A stretch of 64,000 bases of DNA from Aestuariirhabdus sp. (GTDB lineage Bacteria; Pseudomonadota; Gammaproteobacteria; Pseudomonadales; Aestuariirhabdaceae), in assembly GCA_030622755.1 (NCBI GenBank), contig JAUXFT010000004.1:1-64000 (forward strand). The letters run 5' to 3'. The notes beneath the pieces were generated by a model. The model did not search any database. It was not told the DNA's origin and saw only the letters and a program-made list of their open reading frames with translations. The first letter of the stretch is position 1. Each line of letters starts with the position of its first letter. Of this stretch, positions 62,513 to 64,000 are shown piece after piece. Both the position numbers and the translations under genes were made by a program.

Positions 62513-62779
62513 TTAAACCGGCGCTGCACTCTCTTCAATTTTTTCCAACTTCCAGGTTTTACTCTTGGAATACGGACGAGTCTCACTAATAGTAACCATA
62601 TCGCCCATTTTACATTCATTGCTTTCATCATGTGCATGAAGCTTGGATGAACGAGTAATATATTTACCATATACCGGGTGCTTAACGCGGCGCTCAATCA
62701 GCACCGTAATGGTTTTATCCATTTTGTCACTAACAACCCTTCCAGTTGCAGTACGGGCACTTTTCTCTGTTGCTGACAT
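62513..62779 (-). CDS. rpsQ: 30S ribosomal protein S17
   Basis: [28 protein letters not shown]. Confidence 0.98.
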   Translation of the reverse strand: MSATEKSARTATGRVVSDKMDKTITVLIERRVKHPVYGKYITRSSKLHAHDESNECKMGDMVTISETRPYSKSKTWKLEKIEESAAPV

Positions 62780-62780
62780 C

Positions 62781-62972
62781 TTAATTACCTGCCTTCTCTC
62801 TGAGCACTGTTTTAACCCGAGCTATATCTCTTCGAGCTTGCTTCAATAGATGATTTTGTGCTAATTGACCGGTAGCATTTTGCATCCGCAGCTTGAACTG
62901 AGCTTCGCGCAACTTCAGTAACTCGGCGTTCAGATCGTCAGCAGATTTTTCACGCATTTCACTAGCTTTCAT
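62781..62972 (-). CDS. rpmC: 50S ribosomal protein L29
   Basis: [44 protein letters not shown]. Confidence 0.98.
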   Translation of the reverse strand: MKASEMREKSADDLNAELLKLREAQFKLRMQNATGQLAQNHLLKQARRDIARVKTVLREKAGN

Positions 62973-63385
62973 TACATTACCGACCGTTTTACAAAAGTGG
63001 TTGCAACCGGGAGCTTGGCGGCCGCTAAAGCAAATGCTTCGCGCGCCATTTCTTCACTCACACCCTGGACTTCGTATAACACTTTCCCAGGCTGAACCTG
63101 TGCCACCCAGTACTCGACATTACCCTTACCCTTACCCTGGCGAACCTCAAGAGGCTTGCTGGTAATTGGCTTATCCGGAAACACTCGAATCCAAATTTTA
63201 CCGCCACGTTTAATGTGACGAGTCATTGCGCGACGAGCAGACTCAATCTGACGAGCCGTGATCCGTCCGCGACCAGTCGCCTTCAGCGCATAATCGCCAA
63301 AGCTGACCTTACTACCACGATGTGCCAAGCCGCGATTGCGACCCTTCATCATCTTACGAAATTTTGTACGCTTAGGCTGTAGCAT
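62972..63385 (-). CDS. rplP: 50S ribosomal protein L16
   Basis: [30 protein letters not shown]. Confidence 0.98.
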   Translation of the reverse strand: MLQPKRTKFRKMMKGRNRGLAHRGSKVSFGDYALKATGRGRITARQIESARRAMTRHIKRGGKIWIRVFPDKPITSKPLEVRQGKGKGNVEYWVAQVQPGKVLYEVQGVSEEMAREAFALAAAKLPVATTFVKRSVM

Positions 63386-63405
63386 TAGCTGAACCCTTAA
63401 AACCT

Positions 63406-64000
63406 TTAATTAGTTACTGTCTTCTTTGTTTTGGCATCAGTTTCTTCAGCCACATCCAGAACTTCACCTTTGAAGATCCAAACCTTCACACCAATGATGC
63501 CGTATGTAGTAGCGGCTTCATAAGCAGCGTAATCGATATCGGCACGCAGTGTATGCAGCGGCACACGGCCTTCGCGATACCATTCGGTGCGCGCTATTTC
63601 AGCGCCACCAACCCGACCACTTACCTGAATCTTAATACCCTGAGCACCCTGACGCATGGCATTTTGCACCACACGCTTCATGGCACGCCGGAACATTACG
63701 CGACGCTCCAGTTGACCAGCAACATTTTGCGCTACCAACTTGGCATCCAGATCCGGCTTACGAATCTCTTCAATATTGATATGCACTGGAATGCCCATTT
63801 TGGCGGACAACTCCTTACGCAGCTTATCAACATCCTCACCTTTCTTGCCAATAACAATGCCAGGCCGTGCAGTGTGAATAGTGAGCTTCGCTGTTTGCGC
63901 TGAACGCTCAATCACCACACGACTGACAGATGCATCCACAAGTTTGTTAAGAACAAACTCACGAACCTTTAAATCACTTACCAGGTTCTTCGCATATGCG
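63406..64000 (-). CDS. rpsC: 30S ribosomal protein S3 (partial; N-terminus beyond window)
   Basis: Reading frame continues past the ORF-track Met to the window edge ([35 protein letters not shown]). Confidence 0.97.
   Translation of the reverse strand, partial: AYAKNLVSDLKVREFVLNKLVDASVSRVVIERSAQTAKLTIHTARPGIVIGKKGEDVDKLRKELSAKMGIPVHINIEEIRKPDLDAKLVAQNVAGQLERRVMFRRAMKRVVQNAMRQGAQGIKIQVSGRVGGAEIARTEWYREGRVPLHTLRADIDYAAYEAATTYGIIGVKVWIFKGEVLDVAEETDAKTKKTVTN

Noticed and set aside
1-64000. CRISPR array, rRNA operon, prophage or restriction/toxin-antitoxin system
   Set aside because: No regularly spaced direct repeats, rRNA-like sequence, or recognisable phage/defence proteins seen.

Overview
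Gammaproteobacterial chromosomal window. Left edge (1-5 kb): transposase/REP-like debris, DUF1622 protein, P-type cation ATPase, degenerate tRNA-Met(CAT)-like remnant beside a long perfect inverted repeat, coiled-coil protein, glutaredoxin-like protein. 5-44 kb: a large accessory locus combining an exosortase A (XrtA)-type exopolysaccharide system (exosortase-EpsI fusion, two deacetylases, FemAB-like protein, outer-membrane protein, BY-kinase-like ATPase, chain-length and export proteins, priming glycosyltransferase, flippase, O-antigen ligase-like protein, sugar-nucleotide genes) with a hybrid NRPS/PKS assembly line on the minus strand (A-PCP-KS-AT-ACP-aminotransferase, then C-A-PCP-C), followed by two alpha/beta hydrolases, a JmjC/cupin-like putative Fe/2OG hydroxylase and a TIGR04325-like methyltransferase. 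44-64 kb is mostly housekeeping: fabA-fabB, moeA-moaB, ssb/uvrA, then the alpha/spc/S10 ribosomal-protein operons (rplQ to rpsC, minus strand). The best candidate for a novel system is the NRPS/PKS embedded in the XrtA locus. By manual reading its adenylation codes look Val-like (DAFWLGGTFK) and Gly-like (DILQLGMVWK), with an aminotransferase instead of a ketoreductase and a terminal condensation domain carrying HQxxxDG instead of HHxxxDG. The locus's BY-kinase-like protein also lacks the Walker A lysine. All family assignments are from reading translations; no searches were run.
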